Both the position numbers and the translations under genes were made by a program. This document shows, in pieces, positions 1 to 7,811 of a stretch of DNA of 18,693 nucleotides (its first letter is position 1; each line of letters opens with the position of its first letter). The notes beneath the pieces are model-generated. The model made no database searches. It had not been told where the DNA came from and saw nothing but the letters and a program-made list of their open reading frames with translations. This stretch comes from CAZOJJ01 sp964580105. GTDB lineage: Bacteria; Bacteroidota; Rhodothermia; Rhodothermales; Rubricoccaceae. Location: positions 1-18,693 of the forward strand of contig CAZOJJ010000054.1 of assembly GCA_964580105.1 (NCBI GenBank), read 5' to 3'.

Positions 1-222
1 CGGTTCTCGGTCCCCGAAACTGCCCGCGTCACGCTGACAATCTATGACCTGCTTGGCCGCAAGATCCTCACGCTCTTCGACGCTCACCAAGAGGCTGGCA
101 CCGTCACGCTCCACTGGAGCCCCTCCGCCGTGATGGGGCCGTCCCTCGCTGCCGGGGTCTACGCCTACCGCCTACGCATGGGGGATCACGTCGAGACGCG
201 GACGTTCACGATTCTGCCCTAG
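1..222 (+). CDS. C-terminal fragment of a secreted protein with Por/T9SS-type sorting domain (5' truncated)
   Basis: Frame 1 is open from the first base to a TAG at 220-222, giving 73 residues. They read as the end of a type A sorting domain: FSVPE, then VTLTIYDLLGRKI, a short turn, then LAAGVYAYRLRMGD and a final beta strand ending TFTILP. In Bacteroidota this domain directs passage through the outer membrane by the type IX system and is usually removed at the surface. The rest of the protein lies outside the window, so its function is unknown. The codon choice (TAT, ACA, CAA, ATT) is a little less GC-biased than in genes further along. The next gene on the same strand starts 43 bases downstream and also carries a sorting domain, so the two may be co-expressed cargo genes. 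Confidence 0.8.
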   Translation, partial: RFSVPETARVTLTIYDLLGRKILTLFDAHQEAGTVTLHWSPSAVMGPSLAAGVYAYRLRMGDHVETRTFTILP

Positions 223-265
223 AGCTTTCAAATCATTCTAATAGTAATATTATTATAACAATAGA
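223..265 (+). promoter_or_regulatory. AT-rich intergenic leader before the HAF-repeat gene
   Basis: The 43 bases between the two sorting-domain genes are almost pure A/T from about 231, including TAATATTATTATAAC, in a window that is otherwise strongly GC-rich. This is a plausible promoter or unstructured initiation region for the gene at 266. The A-rich bases just before the ATG (AACAATAGA) resemble the A-rich start regions known in Bacteroidota. No exact TAnnTTTG box is visible, so the promoter assignment is an inference. Confidence 0.35.
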
Positions 266-1612
266 ATGCGGCTCTTCTTAAACATTTTGCTGACCTTGTT
301 AATTCTGCCAACTGCGCAGGCCCAGACGGCTACGTTTACGCCGCTCGAAGTCCCACCCGATGCCAACGGCAGTGCTGCGGGTGTCTCCCCCGACGGCACG
401 GTCATCGTAGGTCGGGTAGGCGGGGCCGATCCCGGGGCGGTGCGCTGGGTACATGGCGTGCTCGAACACCTCGCCCACCCTGAGGATGGCTTCGCGCAGG
501 AGGCCTTAGCTGCTTCTACGAATGGGAGCGTCGTCGTCGGGCGGGCCTACCCTCTTGGTGGCCCTCCCGATAACGAGGGCTTCCGATGGGAGGACGGAGC
601 CTCCATCCTCCTCGGTGACCTCCCGGGCGGCAGCCGCAGCAGCATGGCGCGCGATGTGTCCGCTGACGGCTCCGTCGTCGTAGGCATCGGCGACACTGGT
701 CATACCTTGAACGGCTTCCGTTGGGAAGACGGCGTGATGGAGGCGCTCCCCGACTTCCCCGGCGGCGACCCTGGCAGCCAGGCCTATGCCATCTCCTCCG
801 ACGGCCGCATCGTTGCCGGGTGGGGCTACGGACCGAACGGGACCGAGGCTGTCCGCTGGGTCGACGGCGTGCCCGAGGGGCTCGGCTTCCCTGACGGTAC
901 CGACGCCACACGGGCCGTCGGGATGTCCGACGACGGCACCGTCGTCGTCGGGAAAGCCCACCAGATCGGCCCGCCCTCCGGCACGGTCGGATTCGTCTGG
1001 CGCGAGGGCGAGGGGATGGCGCTCCTGCCCGATGTGCCCGGCGGGAGCCCCTACCGCGAGGCACTGGCCGTCTCGGGCGACGGCCGCGTCATCATTGGCG
1101 CGGCCGAGGGGCCGGGCGGGCTCGGCGCGGCGATCTGGACGCCGAAAGGCGCCTTCATGCTCCGCGAGTTCCTGATCGACCGGGGCGTGGACCTGACGGG
1201 GTGGTTCCTCGGCATCGCCGGCTACCACTCGCTCAGCTACGACGGGACGGTGATCGCGGGGACGGGGACGAACCCGGAGGGGAACCAGCAGCCGTGGCGG
1301 GTGGAGCTCTCGCCCTGGACCGTCGCCGCCGAGCCGGAGGCACCAGCCCCGAGCGCACTCTCACTCACAGCCGGGCCCAACCCGTTCCGCCACCGCACCA
1401 CCTTCCGCCTCGCGCTCCCCGAGGCGGGGGCTGCCACGCTCACCGTCTACGACGTGCTCGGCCGGGCGGTGGCCGTGCTCCACGACGGCGCGCTTGCGGC
1501 CGGCTCCCATTCCTTCGCGTGGGACGCCGCAGGGCTCCCGGCCGGGGTCTACCTCGTCCGCCTCCGCCTCGGCAACCGCGCCGAGGCGGTCCGGGTCACG
1601 CTCCTGGACTGA
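266..1612 (+). CDS. Secreted HAF-repeat beta-propeller-like protein with C-terminal sorting domain
   Basis: This 448-residue protein begins with a signal peptide (MRLFLNILLTLLILPTAQA, cleavage near residue 19). Residues 35-335 hold about seven copies of a SxDGxVxVG motif alternating with six (G/A)FRWxdG-type motifs. This is the pattern of the HAF extracellular repeat family, which probably folds as a propeller-like or beta-rich ligand or structural domain; the function is unknown. Residues 366-448 are a T9SS-type sorting domain (PNPFRHRTTFRL, VYDVLGRAV, PAGVYLVRLRL). The ATG at 266 fits the signal peptide directly. The first 20 codons contain several AT-rich leucine codons (TTA, TTG) unlike the rest of the gene. 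The stop lies only 10 bases from the stop of the convergent aminopeptidase gene, and no hairpin terminator separates them. Secretion and sorting are inferred from the ends; no enzymatic motif is visible. Confidence 0.85.
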   Translation: MRLFLNILLTLLILPTAQAQTATFTPLEVPPDANGSAAGVSPDGTVIVGRVGGADPGAVRWVHGVLEHLAHPEDGFAQEALAASTNGSVVVGRAYPLGGPPDNEGFRWEDGASILLGDLPGGSRSSMARDVSADGSVVVGIGDTGHTLNGFRWEDGVMEALPDFPGGDPGSQAYAISSDGRIVAGWGYGPNGTEAVRWVDGVPEGLGFPDGTDATRAVGMSDDGTVVVGKAHQIGPPSGTVGFVWREGEGMALLPDVPGGSPYREALAVSGDGRVIIGAAEGPGGLGAAIWTPKGAFMLREFLIDRGVDLTGWFLGIAGYHSLSYDGTVIAGTGTNPEGNQQPWRVELSPWTVAAEPEAPAPSALSLTAGPNPFRHRTTFRLALPEAGAATLTVYDVLGRAVAVLHDGALAAGSHSFAWDAAGLPAGVYLVRLRLGNRAEAVRVTLLD

Positions 1613-1622
1613 CGCGCCCGCC

Positions 1623-4244
1623 CTACTGCCCGATCTGCGTACCCGTCTGCCGCCCCCGGATCTGCTGGAGCGCCACGCGGATCGCCTCGCGCACCTCCGC
1701 CTCGGGCTCCGCGTCGAGGCGGACCTCCAGGAGCGGGACGTCGTCGTCCATCCCGAACCGGCCGAGACCCCGAACCGCCGCCAGCCGCACCGCGTCGAGC
1801 CGGTCGGCCAGGAGCGGGCGGAACGCCTCGCGCGCCGGCGCCCGGAGGCCGACGTGGCTGAGCGCCAGCGGCGTGAGCGCGGCCACGGCCGCCTCGCGGA
1901 CCGCGTCGGGGTTGGCGGGGCCGGCCCGCTCGATGAGGTACGGCCCGCCCGCCTCGGCGTCCAGCGAGTCGATGGCCCGGATCAGCGCCTGCTCCACGCG
2001 GCCCTGCGCCGAGCGGAGGTCGAACAGGCCGGCGGCCTCGAAGGCGGGGAACGCGCGCTCCGGGAAGCGCTGGGCGTAGAGCTCCACGGCCGTCGCCGTG
2101 ACGACGTAGGACGAATCATCGAGCGCGCGGCGCAGCGCCCCGTCGAGGAGGCCGAGGTTGGCAGTCCCGGACAGCACGGCGAGCACGGCGGCGCGGACGC
2201 GCGGGTCGGGGTCGCGGGTGAGGCGGGCGAGCGCCTCGGGCACGCCGGAAGCGCGGAGGTAGCGCGCCAATCCTTCCACGGCTCGTTGCCGCACGAGCGG
2301 GTGGTCGTCGCGGAGGGCGTCGAGGAGGGCCTGGCGGACGAGCGGGTTCTCGGGCAGCGCGGACAGCGCCACGACGGCGTCGTAGCGCCCGGCCATCTCG
2401 TCGTCCGTGCGCGCCATCGCCGCCAGTTCGTCGGCGGCCTGCGTGAGGGCAACGTCGGCGAAGAGCCAGTCGCCCTCGTCGAAACGGACGAACGTGGGCT
2501 TTTCCGGAACGGCGAAGCGGAACGTGGTATCGGCGCTCGTGATGCGGAGGCGGCGGAGCTCGCGCGGCGCGCTCGGGTAGTTGAACTCGACGTTCACGTC
2601 GAAGTGGAAGAGCGGCTCGACCGCGAGGTTCTGCGTCTGCGTGACGCGGATGGTGTAGAGGCCGGAGCCGGGGAAGAAAGCCTGCTCCACGTCGAGGGCC
2701 GGGTGACCGGGCTGGTAGAACCACTGGTCGAAGAAGCGACGGAGGCTCCGGCCGGAAACCGCCTCGAACGCCTCGCGGACGTCGTCCATCTCGGTCGTCT
2801 CGCCCGCGTGCTCGGTCAGGTAGCGGTGCAGCCCGCGCCGCCAGAGGTCGTCGCCCAGCTCGAAGCGGAGCTGGTGCAGCACCTGCCCGCCCTTCTGGTA
2901 CGTGTGCCGGTCGAACATCTGCCCCTCCTCGTCATAGCCGTACCAGACGATGGGCCGGCGGAGCGTGGCGGCCTGCTCGAAGTACGCGCTGCGGTCGGCA
3001 AGGGCATGGGCCTGGGCCGCGTCGCGGCCGACGGCACGTTCGAGGTAGATCGCCTCCATGTAGGACGCGAAGCTCTCGTTGACGGCGAGGTTGGCCCAGT
3101 CCTCCGCACCCGCGAGGTTGCCGAACCAGTGGTGCGAGAGCTCGTGGGCGATGAGGTCACGCGCGTCGTAGTCGAGGTAGCCGCGCTCGTCGGTCTGGAC
3201 GCGCTCGGTGAGGATCGTCAGCGTGGTGTTCTCCATGCCGCCGGCGGTGAAGTCGCGCACGACGGCCTGCTTGTAAGTGGGCCAGACGTAGGGCACGCCG
3301 GTCTCGGCCTCGAAGACGGCCATCATGGCGGGCGTCTCGCCGAAGATGCGCATCGCGTCGTCGGCGTACTCCTCCTCGACGAGGTAGAGGAGCGGGACGA
3401 CGGAGGAGTCCGCACGGACGTAGGCGTCCTCGACGGCGGCGAAGTCGCCCGCGACGAAGGCCGTGAGGTAGGCGGGCTGGGGGTGCGTGTCGAGCCGCCA
3501 CACCTCGCGGTGGAGCCCCTCCCCCGCCGCCTCGGAGGCGACGTGCGCGCCGTTGGCGAAGACGCGCAGCGAGTCCGGGACCGTGACGGCGAGTTCGACC
3601 GTCATCTTGTCGTTCGGGTAGTCCCAGGTGGGAAACCAGCGGCGGCTGTCCTCGGTCTGGCCCTGCGTCCAGAGCTGCGTCGGGCGGAAGGGGTCGGTGC
3701 CGTCGGGGTCGATGAAGTAGAGCCCGTGGCCGGAGAACGAGAGGCCGCTCTGGCCCTCGGTGCGCATCGGGAACGCCGCGTATGCGATCCGGACGACGAG
3801 CGTGTCGCCCGGGCCGAGCGGGCGCGACGGCGTGAAGGTGAGGCGCTCGCCGTCGTAGTCGAAGGAGGCCGACACGGCCGCCTGCCCCCCGGCCCCGCGC
3901 ACCTCGGCAGCCTCGATCTCCATCCCGACGGCGTGGAGGTAGAAGCTCGTGAGACCGTCGCGCAGGGGAACGAGGCGGTGCTCGGCCGTGCCGAGGACGG
4001 CACGGCGGGCGAAGTCGAACCGCACGTCGAGCTTCGTGTCGAGGACGTCCACGCTCCGGTCCGGCGCCACGTCGGGCGTGGGCCGCTCGGGGCGGACGTA
4101 GGCGATGCGCGCGCGCCGCACCTCCGATTCGAGGGAGTCGCTGACCACGTCCGGCGGCCGGTCCACCTCGGTCACGTCGAGCACCCGCCGGGTGGGCGAG
4201 CAGGCGGCGAGGGCGGCGAGGAGGACGAGGAGGGTGCGATGCAT
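1623..4244 (-). CDS. M1-family zinc aminopeptidase lipoprotein with C-terminal HEAT repeats
   Basis: M1 metallopeptidases remove N-terminal residues from peptides. The start at 4244 is chosen because it gives a lipoprotein signal (MHRTLLVLLAALAAC, lipobox LAAC with Cys15); the open frame runs 59 codons further upstream but that part is arginine-rich and unlike a signal. The product is 873 residues. The exopeptidase motif is GGMEN (335-339), the zinc site is HELSH (His367, Glu368, His371) with Glu390 in NESFASY, and Tyr449 in RHTYQKGG fits the catalytic tyrosine. Residues 625-865 form HEAT-like helical repeats (HPLVRQRAVEGL, DPRVRAAVLAVL, DAVRLAAVRGLGRFG, EVREAIRVAL). The protein is probably anchored in the envelope, facing the periplasm or outside. 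It lies 88 bases downstream of the aminotransferase on the same strand, so co-transcription is possible. The substrate is unknown. Confidence 0.93.
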   Translation of the reverse strand: MHRTLLVLLAALAACSPTRRVLDVTEVDRPPDVVSDSLESEVRRARIAYVRPERPTPDVAPDRSVDVLDTKLDVRFDFARRAVLGTAEHRLVPLRDGLTSFYLHAVGMEIEAAEVRGAGGQAAVSASFDYDGERLTFTPSRPLGPGDTLVVRIAYAAFPMRTEGQSGLSFSGHGLYFIDPDGTDPFRPTQLWTQGQTEDSRRWFPTWDYPNDKMTVELAVTVPDSLRVFANGAHVASEAAGEGLHREVWRLDTHPQPAYLTAFVAGDFAAVEDAYVRADSSVVPLLYLVEEEYADDAMRIFGETPAMMAVFEAETGVPYVWPTYKQAVVRDFTAGGMENTTLTILTERVQTDERGYLDYDARDLIAHELSHHWFGNLAGAEDWANLAVNESFASYMEAIYLERAVGRDAAQAHALADRSAYFEQAATLRRPIVWYGYDEEGQMFDRHTYQKGGQVLHQLRFELGDDLWRRGLHRYLTEHAGETTEMDDVREAFEAVSGRSLRRFFDQWFYQPGHPALDVEQAFFPGSGLYTIRVTQTQNLAVEPLFHFDVNVEFNYPSAPRELRRLRITSADTTFRFAVPEKPTFVRFDEGDWLFADVALTQAADELAAMARTDDEMAGRYDAVVALSALPENPLVRQALLDALRDDHPLVRQRAVEGLARYLRASGVPEALARLTRDPDPRVRAAVLAVLSGTANLGLLDGALRRALDDSSYVVTATAVELYAQRFPERAFPAFEAAGLFDLRSAQGRVEQALIRAIDSLDAEAGGPYLIERAGPANPDAVREAAVAALTPLALSHVGLRAPAREAFRPLLADRLDAVRLAAVRGLGRFGMDDDVPLLEVRLDAEPEAEVREAIRVALQQIRGRQTGTQIGQ

Positions 4245-4332
4245 GCGGATGCTGACGGGGGCCGGAGGACGACGCACCGGGCACGGGTCGGAAGCAACGA
4301 CGGCCGCGCGCCCGGAAGAGGCGTTTCGCCGC

Positions 4333-5553
4333 CTACCCGCGCCCGTTCTCGGCCCGCACCCGGTCGGCGAAGCGCGCGATGCGCCGGACCGCCTCGGTGA
4401 CGTTCTCGAGGGAGTTGGCATAGGAGCAGCGGAGGTAGCCCGCCCCGCTCGGCCCGAACGCGTCGCCCGGCACGCAGGCGACGTGCTCCTCCTGGAGGAG
4501 CCGCTGGGCGAACGTCTCCGAATCGAGCCCCGTCGAGGTGATGTCGGGGAAGCAGTAGAACGCCCCCTCGGGCTCGAAGGTGGGCAGGCCGGCGGCGTTG
4601 AGGCCGTCCACGATCACGCGGCGGCGGGCGTCGTAGGCGCGGCGCATGGCCTCCACGTCGTCCTGCGCCTCGCGGATGCCGGCGAGCGCACCGTACTGCC
4701 CCATCGTCGGCGCGCTCATGACGACGTACTGGTGCGCCTTGTACATCTGGTCCATGATCGGCTTGGGCGCGCACGCGAAGCCGATCCGCCAGCCCGTCAT
4801 CGCGTAGCCCTTCGAGAACCCGTTGAGCAGGATCGTCCGCTCCCAGAGGCCCTCGATGGACGGGATGCAGGTGTGGCCCGCCTCGTAGGCCTCACCGTAG
4901 ACGAGGCGGTCGTAGATCTCGTCCGAGAGCACGAAGAGGTCGTGCTCGACGACGACCTCGGCGATCTCTTCGAGGGTGTCGCGGCGGAGGACGGCACCGG
5001 TGGGGTTGTTGGGGTAGCCGAGGAAGAGGAGCTTGGTCCGGTCGGTGATGCGCGCCTCGATGTCGGACGCGGTGACCTGGAAGTCGTTCTCGGCGCGCGT
5101 CGGCACCCAGACGACCTTGCCCCCGCAGAACTGCGCCGTCGGGCCGTAGCTGACGAAGCAGGGCTCGGGGATGAGCACCTCGTCGCCCGGATCGAGGAGG
5201 GCGAGCATGGCGATCATCATGGCCTCGGAGGCGCCGATGGTCACGATGACCTCGTTGGCCGGGTTGTAGGCGACGCCGTAGAGCCGGTCCATCTCTTCCG
5301 CGATCGCGTCGCGGAGCTCGCGGAGGCCGAGGTTGGCGGTGTAGCCGGTCTTGCCGGCCTCCAGCGACGCCTTGGCCGCCTCGATGACCGGGCGCGGCGA
5401 GACGAAGTCGGGCTCGCCGATGCCGAGCGAGATGATGTCCTCCATCGTCGCGGCGATCTCGAAGAAGCGGCGGATGCCGGAGGGGGGGACGGAGCGGATG
5501 CGGTGCGAGAGGCGCTCGGCGAGGCGCTCGGCGCTGGCGGTCGCGGTTTCCAT
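4333..5553 (-). CDS. Class I/II PLP-dependent aminotransferase (aspartate aminotransferase/PatA-like)
   Basis: This 406-residue fold-type I aminotransferase has the expected motifs in order: SLGIGEPDF (42-50), YTANLGLRELRDAI (71-84), the GASEA cofactor loop (107-111), GYPNNPTGAV with the conserved Asn183, SDEIYD (210-215) with Asp211 and Tyr214, SKGYAMTGWRIGF with Schiff-base Lys248, and Arg375 in YLRCSYA for the substrate carboxylate. The N-terminal GIRRFFEIAATMEDIISL segment resembles the Bacillus PatA/aspartate aminotransferase subgroup, so candidate substrates are aspartate, an aromatic amino acid or N-acetyl-diaminopimelate; sequence alone does not decide. The start at 5553 gives the standard family length, while the open frame further upstream is antisense to the dehydrogenase and is not coding. 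The gene diverges from the aldehyde dehydrogenase across 111 bases and is followed on the same strand by the aminopeptidase. Confidence 0.92.
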   Translation of the reverse strand: METATASAERLAERLSHRIRSVPPSGIRRFFEIAATMEDIISLGIGEPDFVSPRPVIEAAKASLEAGKTGYTANLGLRELRDAIAEEMDRLYGVAYNPANEVIVTIGASEAMMIAMLALLDPGDEVLIPEPCFVSYGPTAQFCGGKVVWVPTRAENDFQVTASDIEARITDRTKLLFLGYPNNPTGAVLRRDTLEEIAEVVVEHDLFVLSDEIYDRLVYGEAYEAGHTCIPSIEGLWERTILLNGFSKGYAMTGWRIGFACAPKPIMDQMYKAHQYVVMSAPTMGQYGALAGIREAQDDVEAMRRAYDARRRVIVDGLNAAGLPTFEPEGAFYCFPDITSTGLDSETFAQRLLQEEHVACVPGDAFGPSGAGYLRCSYANSLENVTEAVRRIARFADRVRAENGRG

Positions 5554-5611
5554 GCAGACGAAGAGCCTGTGAGACGGTGAGGCGGAAGGCGGGGGCGCCC
5601 GGAGGCGGCGG

Positions 5612-5619
5612 TAAGTTAG
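5612..5619. promoter_or_regulatory. Candidate divergent -7 promoter element
   Basis: TAAGTTAG on the plus strand matches the Bacteroidota -7 consensus TAnnTTTG in all but one fixed base. It begins 53 bases before the aldehyde dehydrogenase ATG. The core TAAgTTA is nearly symmetric, so the minus strand reads TAACTTAC, about 65 bases from the aminotransferase start. It is the only A/T-rich spot in this divergent intergenic region. No clear -33 TTTG is seen on either side. Assignment is by motif and position only. Confidence 0.4.
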
Positions 5620-5664
5620 CACCCTCCCCTCCCGATCCTTCGTCCCTACCGAACTCCCCCGCTC

Positions 5665-7206
5665 ATGGCCGAGACGCGCACCGGCACGACGCCCGACGTC
5701 CAGACCTCTTCCAACGAGCCCCCGCGGTTCCAGAACTACATCGGCGGCCAGTGGCGCGACGCGCGCTCCGGCGCGACGTTCGAGAGCCGCAACCCCGCCC
5801 GGCAGTCCGACGTGGTCGGCCGCTTCCCGGCCTCCTCGGCCGAGGACGTCGCCGACGCCGTCGAGGCGGCCCGGGAGGCGTTCAAGACGTGGCGGCTCGT
5901 GCCCGCCCCCAAGCGCGGTGAGATCCTGAAGAAGGTGGGCGACCTGCTCACCGAGCGGAAGGCCGAGATCGCCCGCGCGATGACGCGTGAGATGGGCAAG
6001 CCCTTCTTCGAGACCAAGGGCGACGTGCAGGAGGCCATCGACACGGCCTACTACGCGATGACGATGGGCCGCCAGCTCTTCGGCCACACCGTCCCCTCGG
6101 AGATGAACAACAAGTTCAACATGACGGTGCGCCGGCCCCTCGGCGTGTGCGGCCTCATCACGGCGTGGAACTTCCCCGTGGCCGTGCCGACGTGGAAGAT
6201 GTTCCCCGCCATCCTCTCCGGCAACACCGTCGTCTTCAAGCCGAGCGAGGACGCGCCGCACTCGGGCATGCTCCTCGTCAAGGTGCTGGAGGACGCGGGC
6301 GTGCCGCCGGGCGTGGTCAACCTCGTGCAGGGCGCGGCGGCGACGGGCCAGGCGCTCGTCGAGCACCCGGACGTGGCGGCCATCTCGTTCACCGGCTCCT
6401 CGGAGACGGGCGCGGCGATCGCCCAGCGCGCCGCGGCCGACCACAAGCGCGTCAGCCTGGAGATGGGCGGGAAGAACCCCGTCATCGTGATGGAGGACGC
6501 CGACCTCGACCTCGCGCTGGAGGGGCTCCTGTGGGGCGCCTACGGCACCACCGGCCAGCGCTGCACGGCCTCCTCGCGGCTGATCGTCCACACGGACGTC
6601 CACGACGAGCTGGTGGAGCGGATCAAGGCGAGGGCCTCGGCGCTCCGGCTCGGCTACGGCAACGACGACGACACCGAGGTGGGCCCGCTCATCAACCAGA
6701 AGGCGCTCGACAAGGTGGCGTACTACGTGGGCGTGGCCCGGGAGGAGGGCGCGACGATCGCCCTCGGCGGCGAGCGGGCAACCGGCCCCGGCCTCGACGA
6801 CGGCTTCTTCTTCCAGCCCACGCTGCTCACCGGCGTCACGCGGGACATGCGCGTGGCCCGCGAGGAGATCTTCGGCCCCGTCCTCTCCGTCATCGAGGTC
6901 GGCTCCTTCGATGAGGCCATCGAGGTCGCCAACGACGTCAAGTACGGGCTCTCCTCGGCCGTCTACACCAACGACGTCGCCCGCGCCTTCCGCGCCATGC
7001 GCGACATCGACGCCGGCATCACGTACATCAACGGCCCGACCATCGGGGCCGAGGCGCACATGTCCTTCGGCGGCGTCAAGGCCACCGGCAACGGCCACCG
7101 CGAGGGCGGCTGGGAGGTCTACGACTTCTACACCGAGACCAAGACCGTCTACGTGGACTTCTCCGGCGGCCTCCAGCGCGCCCAGATCGACAACGTCGAG
7201 GACTGA
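5665..7206 (+). CDS. NAD(P)-dependent aldehyde dehydrogenase (ALDH superfamily)
   Basis: This cytosolic oxidoreductase of 513 residues oxidises an aldehyde to the acid. The sequence shows TAWNFPVAVPTWK with Asn169, FKPSED with Lys192, the cofactor loop FTGSSETG (242-249), LEMGGKNP with general base Glu266, GQRCTASS with nucleophile Cys300, and EEIFGPV (400-406). The C-terminal INGPTIGAEAHMSFGGVKATGNGHREGG region places it near ALDH7-like or semialdehyde dehydrogenases rather than the glyceraldehyde-phosphate or pyrroline-carboxylate types, but the natural substrate cannot be fixed. The first 20 residues are a disordered Thr/Ser/Pro leader. No signal peptide is present. It diverges from an aminotransferase; in many amino-acid breakdown routes a transaminase makes the semialdehyde that such an enzyme oxidises, so a shared pathway is possible but unproven. 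No hairpin terminator is seen after its stop. Confidence 0.93.
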   Translation: MAETRTGTTPDVQTSSNEPPRFQNYIGGQWRDARSGATFESRNPARQSDVVGRFPASSAEDVADAVEAAREAFKTWRLVPAPKRGEILKKVGDLLTERKAEIARAMTREMGKPFFETKGDVQEAIDTAYYAMTMGRQLFGHTVPSEMNNKFNMTVRRPLGVCGLITAWNFPVAVPTWKMFPAILSGNTVVFKPSEDAPHSGMLLVKVLEDAGVPPGVVNLVQGAAATGQALVEHPDVAAISFTGSSETGAAIAQRAAADHKRVSLEMGGKNPVIVMEDADLDLALEGLLWGAYGTTGQRCTASSRLIVHTDVHDELVERIKARASALRLGYGNDDDTEVGPLINQKALDKVAYYVGVAREEGATIALGGERATGPGLDDGFFFQPTLLTGVTRDMRVAREEIFGPVLSVIEVGSFDEAIEVANDVKYGLSSAVYTNDVARAFRAMRDIDAGITYINGPTIGAEAHMSFGGVKATGNGHREGGWEVYDFYTETKTVYVDFSGGLQRAQIDNVED

Positions 7207-7265
7207 ATGAGCGGCATCATGGATTCGGTAGAATTACGAGCACATTCGCCCTGAACCTACCCCAG

Positions 7266-7550
7266 CGGCGGCGCTCCGGATCCGCTCGCCGTTGCCGCCG
7301 GCCGCCATCAGCCGCTCGGCCGCGCAGTCGCGCAGTCGCGCCCCGATCCCGAACGCGGCTGTGAGGTACGGCCCGCCCGCCTCGGTGATCCGCTCGAGGT
7401 GACGGGTGCGCCCCTTGATCTCCTCGTGGAGTGCGAGCCAGCGCCCCGCCGGCGAGCGGAGCACGTAGCGGCCGCGCTCGTCGGCACCGACGGCTCCCCG
7501 CCCGTCGGTGCGACGCACGCCGTGATCAACTCGAACTCGCGGGCGAGCAC
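7266..7550 (-). pseudogene. Degenerate IS110-family transposase remnant
   Basis: Two minus-strand frames together match the C-terminal half of IS110-type transposases. Frame one (from about 7550) reads REFELITACVA and then PTSAAAT. The match continues in a second frame with YVLRSPAGRWLALHEEIK, then RHLERITEAGGPYLTAAFGIG, then MAAGGNGERIRS (to about 7274). The jump near 7468 means at least one frameshift. An 8-bp tandem duplication (CGCGCAGT at 7321-7328 and 7329-7336) falls in the stretch after FGIG where an intact gene would normally read PDxAA. After ERIRSAA the similarity stops, and the catalytic N-terminal DEDD domain and the C-terminal serine region are missing. No flanking repeats are visible, as expected for IS110. 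Recognition is from memory of the family pattern, not a search. Confidence 0.6.
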
Positions 7551-7811
7551 GTCCCCAAACAGCCTCTGAGCCCCTCCCCGGCGTCGCCGAGTGCGAGGCG
7601 ACGGCCCTCCTTCGGCGTTGCCCCCGAAGGAATACGCCGTATCGAAGCCGGGAGACCGGCGCCTCGCCGGGTGGGAGCCCGTACGGATTTTCCGGGCCGT
7701 CGCCTATCTCGGCAGGAATGGTTGAATCGTAACCGCGCGCCTAATACCTTCTGGATCTCCACTCCGGCAATCAGGCCGGCTGCTCTTCTCCCTAATCCAC
7801 CCATCCTCATC
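7551..7811. other. Non-coding region between the IS110 remnant and the next gene
   Basis: No credible gene is seen here. It holds a perfect 8-bp hairpin (TCCTTCGG at 7608-7615, CCGAAGGA at 7624-7631) whose right arm begins a motif, CCCGAAGGAATACGC (7623-7637), that recurs with one change at 15518-15532. The last 70 bases contain the candidate promoter for the gene at 7812. The open frame that extends upstream of 7812 has no protein-like character and is treated as non-coding. Confidence 0.5.
7722..7752 (+). promoter_or_regulatory. Candidate promoter for the sorting-domain gene at 7812
   Basis: TTG at 7722-7724 and TACCTTCT at 7745-7752 are separated by 20 bases, the spacing expected between the Bacteroidota -33 (TTTG) and -7 (TAnnTTTG) elements. 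The -7 match is imperfect in its last two bases and the -33 lacks one T. The transcript would have an untranslated leader of about 50 bases. Weak but positionally consistent. Confidence 0.3.

Noticed and set aside
1613..1622. Shared bidirectional terminator between the HAF and aminopeptidase genes
   Set aside because: Only 10 bases separate the stops and no inverted repeat is visible there.
1494..4400. 968-codon plus-strand frame opposite the M1 aminopeptidase
   Set aside because: Antisense shadow of a well-supported gene; no domain, no start signal, and it would overlap the end of the HAF gene.
5554..7098. Upstream extension of the aminotransferase frame across the aldehyde dehydrogenase
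   Set aside because: The real enzyme starts at 5553 with normal family length; the extension is antisense to the dehydrogenase.
7608..7631. Hairpin TCCTTCGG/CCGAAGGA as a terminator
   Set aside because: No gene ends just upstream on either strand and no T run follows; treated as a possible repeat element instead.
7431..7811. N-terminal extension of the secreted protein at 7812
   Set aside because: It would bury a clear signal peptide, and the added residues look like translated intergenic DNA running through the IS110 remnant.
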